Shown: positions 24,601 to 39,885 of the stretch, one piece after another
Position numbering within the stretch: position 1 is the first letter of the stretch
How the letters are laid out: the number at the start of each line of letters is the position of its first letter
Assembly: GCF_902148845.1 (NCBI RefSeq)
Contig: NC_043765.1
Span: 4,142,937-4,206,936, forward strand
DNA length: 64,000 nucleotides
From: Salarias fasciatus
Taxonomy: Eukaryota > Chordata > Actinopteri > Blenniiformes > Blenniidae
Direction: 5' to 3'
Made by a program: the position numbers and the translations under genes
The notes under the pieces: model-generated
What the model was told of the DNA's origin: nothing
The model's database searches: none
The model's input: the letters and a program-made list of their open reading frames with translations, nothing else

Positions 24601-24822
24601 GATGACAGCGAGAGCCCCAGGGGCCCCTCGTCTCCCAGCCCCCCCGCTGCCCTGCGCCTGCTGGACCAGTCGCCACCGACACCCGGCCGGAGCGGCTCGG
24701 TGCGGGTGGAAAGCGAGTCAGCGCAGAGGGCCGCGGAGGCCGACGACCAGGAGGAGCAGCTGACGATGATGCGCTTCCTCAGCGACCCCGGCCCCAACGA
24801 AGAGGAGGAGCGCGACGGATAA
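15646..24822 (+). CDS. slc9a1: Sodium/hydrogen exchanger 1 (NHE1)
   Basis: NHE1 is a plasma-membrane Na+/H+ antiporter that raises cell pH and restores volume. Twelve coding exons join in frame: 15646-15928, 19313-19812, 20056-20306, 20635-20852, 21105-21301, 21459-21548, 21657-21727, 23251-23415, 23794-23908, 24013-24111, 24213-24285, 24581-24822, giving 767 residues (human 815). Residues 1-30 are a signal-like hydrophobic segment. The inhibitor-binding [14 protein letters not shown], the ion-site [14 protein letters not shown] and the [13 protein letters not shown] motif are intact. The cytosolic tail has the CHP1-binding helix ([10 protein letters not shown], then [11 protein letters not shown]), the GHYGHHHW block and the basic calmodulin-binding segment ([12 protein letters not shown]). 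The conserved tail motif RFLSDPGP matches the NHE1 CLSDPGP block and rules out other NHE paralogues. I cannot tell slc9a1a from slc9a1b, the erythrocyte beta-NHE type. Confidence 0.95.
16200..16275 (+). repeat. SINE head fragment in slc9a1 intron 1
   Basis: 'ggttggcactgtcccctcac' followed by a B-box-like 'ccctggtttgagcctgag' matches the tRNA-like head of the fish SINE family; the body is missing. The rest of intron 1 (15929-19312) shows no other feature I can support. Confidence 0.55.
19830..19960 (+). repeat. tRNA-derived repeat fragment in slc9a1 intron 2
   Basis: Immediately after the exon 2 donor lies 'ggttcacgggtttgaatcct', a near-perfect B box, and then a pyrimidine-rich 'gacccctgacccctcccgac'. 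The element fills about half of this short intron. Confidence 0.5.
21860..22140. mobile_element. Possible diverged DNA-transposon (MITE) fragment
   Basis: In slc9a1 intron 7, a run with 'taatgagtaatctaattact' and 'cttcttccagcgccgttatc', then 'agccctgatacagccctgat', resembles a high-copy fish non-autonomous DNA element as I remember it. Both ends are unclear, so this is a tentative call. Confidence 0.3.
24376..24425 (+). mobile_element. hAT-like terminal inverted repeat remnant
   Basis: 'cagtgttttccaaagtgtgg' followed by a C run and 'tgcggggag' in slc9a1 intron 11 resembles the end of hAT elements of the CAGxGTTTxxCAAAGTGTGG type. No partner end is visible within the intron. Confidence 0.35.
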
Positions 24823-26373
24823 AACCCCGGAGGGACGAAGCACATTTACAGTACTTGAAACCTGATCTCCACAGGATGTGTTCAGCGAGTGGAGGTCCGT
24901 TCGAGGAGGGTCGCTGTAGCAAAGCTGAATTTATCGTTAAAAATGTTGTGTCTGTTACATGTGATTATCCAAGTTGGTTTTCTCTTAACAGTTCCCATGA
25001 ATTTCATACATTTTATTGTCATGTACCATTCAGTATTACCAAAGCTCACACAACAGGATGTTTACTCATAATTTCTGGCTTCTTTTACATCCCGATCGGT
25101 ATTTTGCATAACAACGTGCAAACGAAAATGGAGTATTTGTTTTGACCGGCTTAAAGCACCTGATGGGTGGAGTCTGCCCCGGAGGAAAAGGTCGGGACTT
25201 GAACCCAGGTCCCTGACATTCAAAGTCAAGATTGCATCATGAAGCACAAACTAGGGATTACAAACTGCAAACTATAGTTCGACAGTTGCAGGTAAAACTC
25301 TCCCGATGCTGTCACTATTAGGATTATTGCTAATTGCAGTATTGCGAAGAAATTTCATTTGCACTTTCATGATAGCCAGATCGTGAACCTCGCCCACCTT
25401 TCTCTGTCTGGGAGACCACGGTGCCTGTATCTGTGGCCCAAAGTAACATGGTTGACTTTAGGAAGCCAGTACTTTCAAGAAAAGAAAAAGCTATACCAAC
25501 TTACAAGACTTCTTTCATGCTGTTATTTAAACATGAACAGCAAAGTTGAAGGACTGAGGTCCGTCTCGTGAGTCCCATAATTATTCCTGTCCTTTTTGCT
25601 GTGCCCCCAGCAGGGAATATTCCCCATTATTTGGCTTAGTTAGGTGGTTTCAGCGGTTTCAGCCACCAAACGCTGAGAATATACTGACATTGTGGAGACA
25701 TACAAAACTTGCATTTTTCGGGAGACGGGTTGATTCCTTACTAAAGATAATAGCTTAAGTCGGTGGCATCCAGTCTCTGTCCTTGGTTATTGCCATCAAT
25801 CTGGTTACAAGCTCCTGATGGCACTCAGGTGTGTTGCAGAAGGGAGACACCACACTTAACTGAGGTTGCATTAGTCAAGCTGTTCAGCAAACTCATCTCT
25901 TCAAAATAAAATATGAAATCTGTTATCCCAAAGTTATTAAAAGAAAAGTTTGCAAAAGAAGAAGACAGATATTGTTTGACCAAGTTCTGTGAATAAGCTT
26001 ATCACTGTGCTTATAACTGCATGATTTATCTGATTTTTTTTCCCTCAGGGACTGAAACACACGACTTCATAATGTGACTGACATATTCAAGCCTCATTCG
26101 TCTATTTTGTCAAATAATCCTGGTTGTTCTATGTGAATATTTGTGGGATGAAAAAAAGAGCTTTATATCAAATGCATTCCTGCAAACTGAGCATGCAGAG
26201 ATGACTAACGGAGAGATTAAGAAGACTTATGTCTGCACTTCACAGCACTTGACTGCCTAAGCTTTTACTGCCTGCACATGTTTGCCTTAAAATGTTCTGC
26301 TTATTGTGTCTATTTTTATATTTTGCAAAAATAAAGACTGTGTTAAAGTTGTAACCATTTGTCTTGAAATAAA
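24823..26373 (+). terminator. slc9a1: slc9a1 3' UTR with two poly(A) signals
   Basis: After the stop there are about 1.5 kb with no gene. AATAAA signals at 26330-26335 and 26368-26373 are the likely cleavage signals, close to the start of the LINE fragment; a weaker alternative lies near 25905. On the minus strand at about 25180-25235 a tRNA-like piece with a perfect B box (GGTTCAAGTCC) is probably a SINE remnant. Confidence 0.55.
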
Positions 26374-26529
26374 GGCAGGAAGTGTTTACAGGATGACCAA
26401 AATAATTGATCTGATTGAGTTGGAGCTGTAAAATTGTGAATCAGAACCATGGACAGAGTTATTAACAAGCCTCATTCCTCACTTGAGTAAAAGAAGCAAG
26501 ATCTTTGGATTAAAATGACCAGAAAACGA

Positions 26530-27430
26530 TGGAGGGGACAGTGATCAGGGCTGTCTCCTGAAGTCCACTGTCATCTCCACGGTTTTGAGTGTGTTCAGCT
26601 CCAGGTTGTTCCCACTGCACCAGAACACCAGCCGCTCCACCTCCTGCCTGTATGCAGACTCATCTCCGTCCTGGATCAGGCCGATGACGGTGGTGCCGTC
26701 TGCAAAATTCAGGAGTTGGACAGCTGGGTGCTTGGAGGTGCAGTCGTTAGTGTAGAGGGAGAAGAGCAGTGGGGACAGGACACACCCCTGGGGGGCGCCA
26801 GTGCTGACAGTCCGGGTTGTAGAGGTGATGTCTCCCAGCCTCACCTGCTGTCTCCTGTCTGTCAGGAAGCTGGTTATCCACCGACAGATGGACGGAGACA
26901 CGTTGAGATGGGAGAGTTTGGAGGAGAGGACGTCTGGGATGATGGTATTGAATGCCGAACTGAAGCCTACAAACAGAGTCCTTGCATAGTTCCAAGAGCT
27001 GTCAAGATGCTGCAGGATGTAGTGCAGCCCCAAACTGACAGCATCGTCCACCGACCTGTTTGCCCGGTAGGCAAACTGCAGGGGGTCCAGCCGGGGTCCT
27101 GTTATAGTCCTCAGGTGGTTCAGCACTAGTCTTTCAAAGGACTTCATGACCACAGACGTTACAGCCACCGGCCTGGAGTCGTTCAGTCCTGTAATGGGGG
27201 ACTTCTTGGGGAATGGAATAATGGTGGAGCGCTTGAAGATGGATGGAACTTCACACAGCTCCAGGGAGCGATTGAAGATCCTGGTGAAGACTGGTCAGCG
27301 CAGGTTTTAAGACAGGAGGGGGACACTCCATCTGGGCCTGGTGCTTTTCTGACCTTCTGTCTCTGAAACAGCCGGCTGAGCTCCTCTTCACACACTCTGA
27401 GGGGGCCGAGGGGGGCCAGGTTGAAGTGCA
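26530..27430 (-). mobile_element. Broken LINE reverse-transcriptase fragment (CR1/L2/Rex1-like)
   Basis: A minus-strand open frame from 27168 to 26545 encodes a non-LTR reverse transcriptase palm: LQFAYRANRSVDDAV, LFVGFSSAFNTI, TGAPQGCVLSPLLFSLYTND and LNFADGTTVIGL. An adjoining piece in another frame (about 27300-27380) carries KAPGPDGVSPSCLK, so there is at least one frameshift. The catalytic FADD box reads FADG, and the F.DFSSAFNT box has a glycine for aspartate. The 5' end and also the 3' end (connection domain and UTR) are missing. It is dead. I place it in the CR1/L2/Rex1 group from memory of fish copies; the exact family is uncertain. Confidence 0.85.
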
Positions 27431-28566
27431 GGTAGAGGTGTGGCGGTGGTTGTTGTGGACCGGGTGAGTGGGCTTGGAAGGGTGAGAGGTGTGGAGCTGT
27501 CCCTCTCAAACCTACAGTAGAAGTCAGAATGACAGCAAAGTAAAATGTACTGGGGGGAAAACAGAAGTCCAAATTAAAATGCACGCAATCATAAATGCAT
27601 CAAGTGTAAAGGGGAGGGAAGTAGTAAGTATTTTAAGGAAAAAAAGGGATAAAAAATAAACATGAATGAACAAGTGTTAAAACTGTTCATGTGAGGATGA
27701 TTAAATGATTAAAGTTGAACAGAACAATTAAGAAAGAATGCAAAACCATTTGGAATCACAACACTAATGTGAGATGAATCAACGAAAAACAAGCAGCATT
27801 TGGTCCTAAAGCTACCTTCAGATTATGTAAAACATAGTATTCGACATGAATGAATTCAAAATGATAAAGTCTGAAACTCAAGCAGAGGTGCAAATCAACC
27901 AACATCCAGCTGCAGAGTAACAACAACAAATTAAATCAACTACGAGATAACATATACAACAAATTAAGCAAAATGACTTCAAAGATACACAACATCGATA
28001 TAAAAACATGACAAGGACGAAAGTGATATAAGAAAACCAAAGATTTCAAACAACTGAAATAACACAAACAAAGACCACAACAGTACCAAAAAAAGATGAG
28101 ATGCAAAAGTACCACAAATGAGAATTTTTGTAGCAAAGATAAGAAAAACAACTACAATCATGCAGTGCATAAAAAGTGACACAGAATACTCAAAAGACTT
28201 TGAACATGAAACATTTAGACTCTAAAACTGCCATAAAAAGACAATCATAGAGATCCCAATGGTAACAAAAGGATGATCAGAATAGCAAAGTATCCGAATA
28301 GATTAGATAACAACAACAACAACAACAACAACAAAAAACCCAAAACCATTGGCAAATTGGAACAAAACTGGATGAGTGTGTAAACTTAGTTATGTTTGTC
28401 AGAGTTATGTTTGATGATCCTCCCAGGACAAACAGGAAACTCCAGCAGGGAATAACAGGGAGTTAAAAGTCCCTGTCATAACTACCAGCAGTGTGAGGCA
28501 TCAGAGAGGTAAGCTGGGGTAACAAGAAGACCAACTAACATCCAACAAACACCAGAAGCAGCAGAC
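27431..28566. other. AT-rich intergenic DNA and fabp10 upstream region
   Basis: Mostly A-rich sequence with a CAA microsatellite at 28311-28333. The last 130 bases before the fabp10 start are presumably its promoter and 5' UTR. I see no convincing TATA box or gene here. Confidence 0.5.
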
Positions 28567-29868
28567 ATGGACTTCTCTGGCACCTGGAAGATTTATTCTG
28601 AGGAAAACCTTGAGGCCTTTCTCAAAGCAGTGGGTAAGAATATTTCAACAATTAAACATTTACAGTACGTACATATGTGTGCATGTAACTATATTTGAAT
28701 ATATGCTTAAGGTGCCCCTGATATGATCATCAAAATGCGTCAAAATAAAGAAAAACCCGTGGTAGTGATTGAGCAGAAAGGAGATGAGTTCACCTACACA
28801 CTGAAGACTGCCATCTGCACTCAAAGCCACTCGTTCACCCTGGGAAAGGAGACAGAAATGACCACTCCTGACGGCAGGAAGCTGAAGGTAACAAAACATA
28901 CAGTAACAATGAGAGAGCTTTTTGAGGAGGAGTGAAGCCTGGGAAGCATTTCCCCATTTTTTGTGGATTTAACTGAAATATAAATGTTTTTGAGTCGCAA
29001 TGGACAGCTGGAGCAGGGCGAGAGATATGTCTCTGACAAATATTATTTGTTTGTTTGTTTGTTTTGTTTTTAAAATGAATTCAGTTGTTGGATTGAAGAA
29101 ATAACGTGATCTCTCTAGAATCAGAGAGCGGTTTGTCCATGTGTTCTATTTCTTTTTGCACAGTGCACTTTCACAGTGCAAGACGGGAAGCTGATTTCTG
29201 TGACAGAGAAGTACACCTCTGTCCGAGAGATACAAGGAGATGAAATGGTTGAGGTCAGTGGCTTAACGCTTTATATTTAAAGAAGAATTATAAAGCTGCT
29301 TATATTTCTTGCTGTACTGGTGTGTGTCAATTTAGATACAAGCAAGAAATTTCACCGTAGTAGAAACATAATGTAAATTAATAAACAGTCTGACATCTGA
29401 CATCAGTAAGTGGCTGATTTGTTCTTAATAAATGTTTTTGAAAGCAGGTAGGTGTGTGTTTCTAATGTTTCATGACACCTGTTACTGCAGAATATTGCCT
29501 GTTATTCTGCAACACCATTGTTGGTTTTACATACAGTAAGAAATGTAAACATGAAGCAAATGAAAAACATTTTCACATTTGAAACAGAACAACACGCACA
29601 GTATAGAAAACCTTGATAAGGGCTGAAAACAAACAAACACAAAAAAACTTGTTTTTGGTCACTTTAGGAAAATCAATCAGTTTTAAGGATTAAAAGATCT
29701 AGAATTACGGTGTTCTGACTAACCTTAAATATCAAAATTGGTAAATTCAGACATGCAAAGAATGTGATTGTCGTTCATTTGTGTCAGTCATGTTTTCTTT
29801 CTTTGTCTTTTTTCCAGACCATCACTTGTGGCTCTGTCACGCTCACATCTAAAAGTAAACGAGTCTGA
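28567..29868 (+). CDS. fabp10: Fatty acid/bile acid-binding protein 10 (liver basic type)
   Basis: FABP10 is a cytosolic lipid carrier of fish, amphibian and bird liver that binds bile acids and fatty acids; mammals lack it. Four exons with the classic FABP layout, 28567-28633, 28712-28887, 29164-29253 and 29818-29868, join in frame to 127 residues. The start MDFSGTWKIYSEENLEAFLK, the middle SFTLGKETEMTTPDGRKLK and the end EMVETITCGSVTLTSKSKRV follow the FABP10 family closely: the SFTxGKExxxTTxDGxKLK block and C-terminal SKRV are typical. Start choice is secure because family members begin M-x-F-x-G-T-W. It resembles the fabp10b type more than fabp10a by memory, but I cannot confirm this. An AATAAA at 29954-29959 lies about 90 nt past the stop. 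Confidence 0.87.
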
Positions 29869-29953
29869 TCAACTCATGGATCGATCGAAAGACCTGTTCA
29901 TCCTGAAGCAAGGAGCCATACCAGAAAAATTACTATTATACAAGATTTCAAGA

Positions 29954-29963
29954 AATAAATAAA
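29954..29963 (+). terminator. fabp10: fabp10 poly(A) signal
   Basis: AATAAATAAA, two overlapping signals, about 86 nt after the fabp10 stop codon, giving a very short 3' UTR as is usual for FABP genes. Confidence 0.7.
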
Positions 29964-30210
29964 CATTTTAAAAACACATGTGCTTGATTTATTGACTGAT
30001 ATTTGGTGTTTCAGTAGTTTCAGCCGGTGCAGTTATTTAAAAGTTGGAGTAATTTAAATCCAGCTGTTTTGTAAATTTTCCTCAAACTCAATGGTTTACA
30101 AGGGAATGCAGGGCTATAGTTCATCAGTTATAACTTAATAATAGATGTAATAGCAATACAGATCAAAACTTTTCCTTTTTTTTCCCTTTTTTTTTAAAGC
30201 TAATCTTTCT

Positions 30211-30420
30211 TGGCTTCACAATGTTGTAGTGGTTAGCACCATCACTTTTCTGTGCTGTTGGGCCTTTCTGTGCAGAATTAGCCTGTTCCCCCATATGCAC
30301 ACAGGTTTTCTTTCGGTACTGTGGACTGGGGAAGTCCAGGATGTACCCTCACTTCATCCACACACATGGGTTTGACTCCAGTGGCCCTGCAATCCCCAGT
30401 TGAATAAAGTGGCTTATTTA
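30211..30420 (+). repeat. tRNA-derived SINE between fabp10 and srsf10
   Basis: This is the best preserved copy of the recurrent SINE. The head is 'ttgtagtggttagcaccatc', followed by 'gggcctttctgtgcagaatt', 'cacacaggttttctttcggt', 'ccaggatgtaccctcacttc' and 'tggccctgcaatccccagtt'. The order matches the fish family, although a middle part is deleted. Confidence 0.7.
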
Positions 30421-30499
30421 TAATTTATTTATGAACAAAAGGCCATTTGACAGCATTTTTAAGTTTGTCTGTGGGGTGGGATAGTGTCTCCTCAGTTTG

Positions 30500-30765
30500 T
30501 CGGATTGAGCTTATCTCTGCTTTAATTGCTATCTTTCAGTGAATGCATGTCATGTTTCTGACCATCTTCCATGCATGTTGACTGAACAAACTCACTTTCT
30601 TGGTCTTCTGGCTCTGACCTGCAGGGAGCGCTGTGGCTCCCCCTCGTCTTCTTGGTTTCCTGCGAAGAAGGAAAAGGCGCCTTCTAAGTGCGCGTGCGTG
30701 GCACATTTTTTTTATTTCTCTGTTTCGATTGAAACACGTTTCTTCTCCTGGCAGTGTGAAAGTGT
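30500..30765 (+). promoter_or_regulatory. srsf10: srsf10 promoter and 5' UTR
   Basis: The stretch directly before the srsf10 start codon contains CpG-containing GCGCGTGCGTGG at about 30690 and no TATA box. CpG-rich sequence continues past exon 1 to about 30930. A 5' UTR exon boundary cannot be excluded. Confidence 0.45.
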
Positions 30766-35512
<4,747 letters not shown>

Positions 35513-35747
35513 GCAGAGCCCCCCCCTCTTCTCCCTCCTTTTAACCCCCGTTAAGTCAGATGGACCAGCTTTGGTCATTTGAGAAAAGCCGTTTGTTTGA
35601 CCTGAATGTAACGTCCACTGATCTCTTTGTAGAAAGCTTTTATTTTGTGACTCCATTTTGTAAAATTGATTTGGTGATATCTCCCGATAGAAACCACCGT
35701 TCCTATATTTGGTTGTAGCCTGAAAGGAATGATATATTGTCTTTTTT

Positions 35748-35785
<38 letters not shown>

Positions 35786-36455
35786 GGTTGCATAACAGTT
35801 ACTGATAATTCTGATTTCCAAACCCTATGCATTAATTTTGAAAAAAACAAACTCCATATGTTCAGTATTTCAGAAGGAAACCGGTCTGTCTGTGTTTCTT
35901 TGTGTTTTAGCACATCTAAAGCAAACCCACGTACTTCTGACTTCACTGCTGACGGTTTATCACACGACTTTAACCTTATTTAAAAGTGTTTGATAAGGAA
36001 TCATTGCATGATAATCCAGTTTAATTGAGTAATCCTGAAACAGCAGCTCAACCTGGAAAGCTCTTTGTGGTGATTTTCTTCAAATCACTTTGAAGTTTCT
36101 AAAACTAGAACTGATGTGGATTGGAGTTAGCAGTTTTGTTGCGTACTGAGTTGTTGCTAAAATGCAGAGAAAAGATGCTGTGCTCCTCAAACTGTTAGTT
36201 TAGTCTTTGATGACTAACTGTTAAAACTTTTTTTGTGGTGTTTTTTTTTTTTATTCTTTTTTTTTGAGAGTTCACTTTTTCAAAGAGGCATTTTACTCAA
36301 CATTTGTCATATTTGTCAGTTCTGAGAGGAGAAACTCAAGTTTCTCATCAGTGTTTACTCGACTGTGTTGATGGTTTTTCAGATTGACTCATGTCACTGC
36401 ATGTTTTAGTCTAACCTGTCTTTAGTAGGAAGAAACTGTTATTTTGAATAATAAA
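35513..36455 (+). terminator. srsf10: srsf10 3' UTR with TC repeat and poly(A) signal
   Basis: The 3' UTR carries a TC microsatellite at 35752-35780. An AATAAA at 36450-36455 is the first clear poly(A) signal after the stop, implying a 3' UTR of about 0.95 kb. Confidence 0.55.
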
Positions 36456-37329
36456 TGGATAACAGTCAGTATAATTTTGCCTGTGGCTCAATTTTTTCAA
36501 ATTGATGCGAGCATATGTTTGGTCCTTTTTTTTTTTTCTTTTTTTTTTTTTAATAAGATCAAGTAACTGATTCCTCCAGATGTGGATTCTTCGTCTGCAG
36601 TCATCTGTATGGAGAAACGGCAGCGTTGTCTGTCAGTTCACTCATTGATTACCTTTTAATGGAACTGTAGCTCGAAATTAGACCCGGCAAAGACGTGACC
36701 ATGCGTGAAATCGGACGTGCCCCATTGATCACTGCATCAAAATATGTCCACCAAGCCAGAAGCGTAGAGGCTCATCACAGCTATAGACTGTTAATTCCCA
36801 CTAAATACATCGGCAAACGCATGTTGTTGTTCCCCCTTTCCACTTCTGTAGTGTGTTCATTCAGTTCTTCAGCTCATTAAACAGGATGTGATGTGCTGCA
36901 GACTGCTGCTGCTGCTGCTGCATATAGATTGATAGATTTTCAGCCAAGGCAGCTTCACCCTAGCACAGCTCTGCAACATGAGACCTCAGAGCTTTACAGC
37001 AATTAGAAGAGACACAAGTGAACAAAACTTAAAAAGAAGGTAAGGCTTGAGATAAAAATAATATTCAGAATATCGGGGTAAAATATGTCAGGGGGCATTA
37101 GAAAAAAACAATCTGTTCAGAAAGAAGTCAAAGGTGAAGTGCTCCTGAAACAAAGGAGGCTTCATCTGAATCGTACCCAGGTCACCGATCCACCACAGCG
37201 TAAACACTAGTAGAAATGGGCTTCTGTGTTGGAATTTAACTACTGTAAATACAAATCTGTGTGAAGTGTCGGTCTGCACACATCTCTGATCTGTGGACAA
37301 AAACAAACCATTAATCCATTGCTGTACGA

Positions 37330-37460
37330 TAGTAACTGACAGGTCACCAGTCCAACACACAAGTTAATCGCCAGTTAATCTTAACAAGTGCAACTTTGAA
37401 TTGTGGGAGAAATCCAGAGTTTGCATGCACAAGGAGAATATGCAAACTCCACACGTGAGC
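37330..37460 (-). repeat. SINE body remnant, minus orientation
   Basis: 'gacaggtcaccagtccaaca', 'aattgtgggagaaatccaga' and 'gaatatgcaaactccacacg' are the reverse complement of the fish SINE body. A smaller related piece ('cccaggtcaccgatccacca') is at about 37178. Confidence 0.55.
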
Positions 37461-38484
37461 CAGCTGCTGTGAGCTTCACGTCACGTAACAGTGGAGGTAA
37501 TGTCTGTTTGTGGATTGAAGGATGTCCGTCACATCAACGACGCTGGCCAGTACCAAACAGGCAAACCCCGGCGCGTCCGTTCTCTGCCCTGCTTTACGTG
37601 TCGTGTCACAGGATCAAATGAGTTCAGGATAGCCTGTGTTCAACACCAACCACCAACACATTTCAGCCCTTAATGACTGGCAGGGACAGGCCGTCCACTC
37701 TCACTGCTGCAAGGTAAATGGCAGCAGAGTCCAGCCACACATCGATCCCTGGGATGTTTCACAGCCTATAACTCATGAACGCCCAGACGAGGTACGGGTC
37801 ATTACTGATGCCACGTTTTTTTAAACAGCAGAGGGAGAAATATCTCCCAATGTGAAGATTTCTTTCTTGTTTTTTACTTTTTGTAACGGGAAAAGATGGG
37901 CTTGTAGGACTGCAGGAAACGGCATCAGCAGAGCTCGAAGGCCTTCAACTGTTACATTTCATATCCAAGATGAGAGGTGAAGTAAATTCTTTTAAATTGT
38001 ATCTGCGGTGTAATGTTGGCGTGTTGTGTTTTCACCTATTTATCTAAAAGTGTTTGATTACAATACTGTTAAGAGTTGAGGTTCTTCAGAGGTTATATAT
38101 GTTATCGGATCAGTATTGAAAACTATTTAAAATAACTAAGTAACAATGCAAAATGTTGATTTTTCACTTGCAGTTAATCATTTAGGTTTTTTAAATCGGT
38201 ATAATTTAATACATTTGCACTAATTCACCTGCATTTTCAGAGCAAGAAATCAGAACTTTGGACAAATTCAAACTTTAAGACTGGTTTGAAGGCTTTTATG
38301 AAAAAGAAAAGAGATATTCTACTTTTTGTTGATCAATCAAAATTGGAAAAAAAAATCAGACAACAGTACTGAAATGTGATTGTTCAACATACCAGACTGA
38401 GAAATACATAATCCAAACCGCCTCAGTTAAAACCTGAAATTAGATTGATTCTCGTCTGTGAACCAGAGGTGTCTTTAAAGTCCT

Positions 38485-38640
38485 GACAGCCTGTTTTCAG
38501 ACTCTGCCTGCTTCAGTGCGCCGCGCTGTGATGAATGGTTTATTATCAGTCTTTTTGCAGAGCTTTCAGCTGTGTTGGAGCATGAAGACATTGAAAACAT
38601 GCAGGACTGCAGCTCGCTCTGCTCTCTGTCGGGTCCAGAT
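38485..38640 (+). mobile_element. Degenerate relative of the hAT-type MITE
   Basis: 'cagctgtgttggagcatgaa' followed by 'ttgaaaacatgcaggactgc' matches the inner right half of the MITE at 41472-41683 ('cagctgtgttagagcaggga', 'gaaaacatgaagggctgc'). The termini are lost. Confidence 0.5.
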
Positions 38641-38984
38641 CCATGACAGCTCTGTCCAGTATATTTATACAACCCAGGCTGCACCTGAATCTAACGAATG
38701 TGCTATCATCCAGGCAAAAAAAAAAACACTGATTACAGTCTAGTATACTGAAGCTGCTGCAGTCTAAAACATGACCTCAAGGCCAGAATCAAGATTGCAC
38801 CACGCCTCTGTAAAGTTTGATGCCTTTCGTGCAGCTAAAATGACTTCACTGAAGGCTTGTGCTCAGTTATTATTAACTCAATAATTTATACCATACGCTC
38901 TATGTAGAATGATCCGCTTCAGCAGCACTAACATCCACCAGCATATACTGTTTTTTTCCCCCAGCTCGTCGGGGGCTGGAGCTT

Positions 38985-39125
38985 TTCCCAGCTAACAATA
39001 GGTCAATATCAAAGTACATCATGCACAGGTCACCAGTCGGACACAGAGCGAACATAGAGACACAATCATTCATATGTGCATTTACATTTATGGGCAATTT
39101 AGAGATACCAATTACCCTAAAAATG
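38985..39125 (-). repeat. SINE body remnant, minus orientation
   Basis: 'cacaggtcaccagtcggaca', 'cacaatcattcatatgtgca' and 'gggcaatttagagataccaa' are the reverse complement of the SINE body segment. Confidence 0.6.
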
Positions 39126-39885
39126 TGAGTATGAAGCATTACCCAGAAAAGAAACTTTACAGCTTATTCTGATTTGCTTATACCTTTAGAGTCTCATTTT
39201 GAACACAAGCTGGTTGCCTCCATTTTCAAGAAAGATTCTAGAAAGACTTTACAAATGTGACAGAAATGTGAATTTCCATCCATAGTAAAAGTGATTCTGT
39301 TACAGCCTTACTTAAGTCTTAAAGTTATTAATTTTATTTCAGTACATGTGAAGCATTTTATTGTTGGTACAGAACTTCAACCCCTAGCTTTAATGTGTAG
39401 TCTAACAATTCACTTTTTCAATACAGAAATCGAATCATTCAATTAAAATAATTCAGTTTTGTTTATTTGGCACCAATTACACCATACCCATCTCACTGTT
39501 TTCCTACATCTAAAAAAATACAAATGAAAACCAAAGATACTGAAACAAAAAGCAAGGAGCAGGAAGCACGGATCACAAGCTTCCAGCTTCCACATTCACA
39601 GAACATGCAGGAGGTTACAGAGAAAAGACAGAGAGACGTAATGTTTGTGATGTGCAGTGATGGCAAGTCAATGTCTGGAGAAAAAGAAAAAAAATTAAAG
39701 AACAACCATGAGATTATTCAATCAACTGTAAAACTGTATCTTGTACTGTTTCATACTGTAGTGAGAGTAGTAACATTGAACAAATTAATAAATACATTTG
39801 GCTTTTCATAAAAACTAGTAGTGTTCATATCTTTGCAGGCTTTAAAACTCTGTTTTCACTTGTTACAGCCCTCCTCATGTAAGAA

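Larger units (their letters stand above)
36456..39885. other. Intergenic region between srsf10 and gja9 with repeat remnants
   Basis: AT-rich DNA with T-runs near 36522 and 36540 and a short CTG run at about 36900-36920. It holds the SINE and MITE remnants listed separately. A splice acceptor (TTGTTACAG, ending 39867) 18 bases before the gja9 start shows that gja9 has an upstream untranslated exon somewhere here; I cannot place it. Confidence 0.5.

Noticed and set aside
26716-27129. 137-residue plus-strand open frame
   Set aside because: Antisense shadow of the LINE reverse transcriptase.
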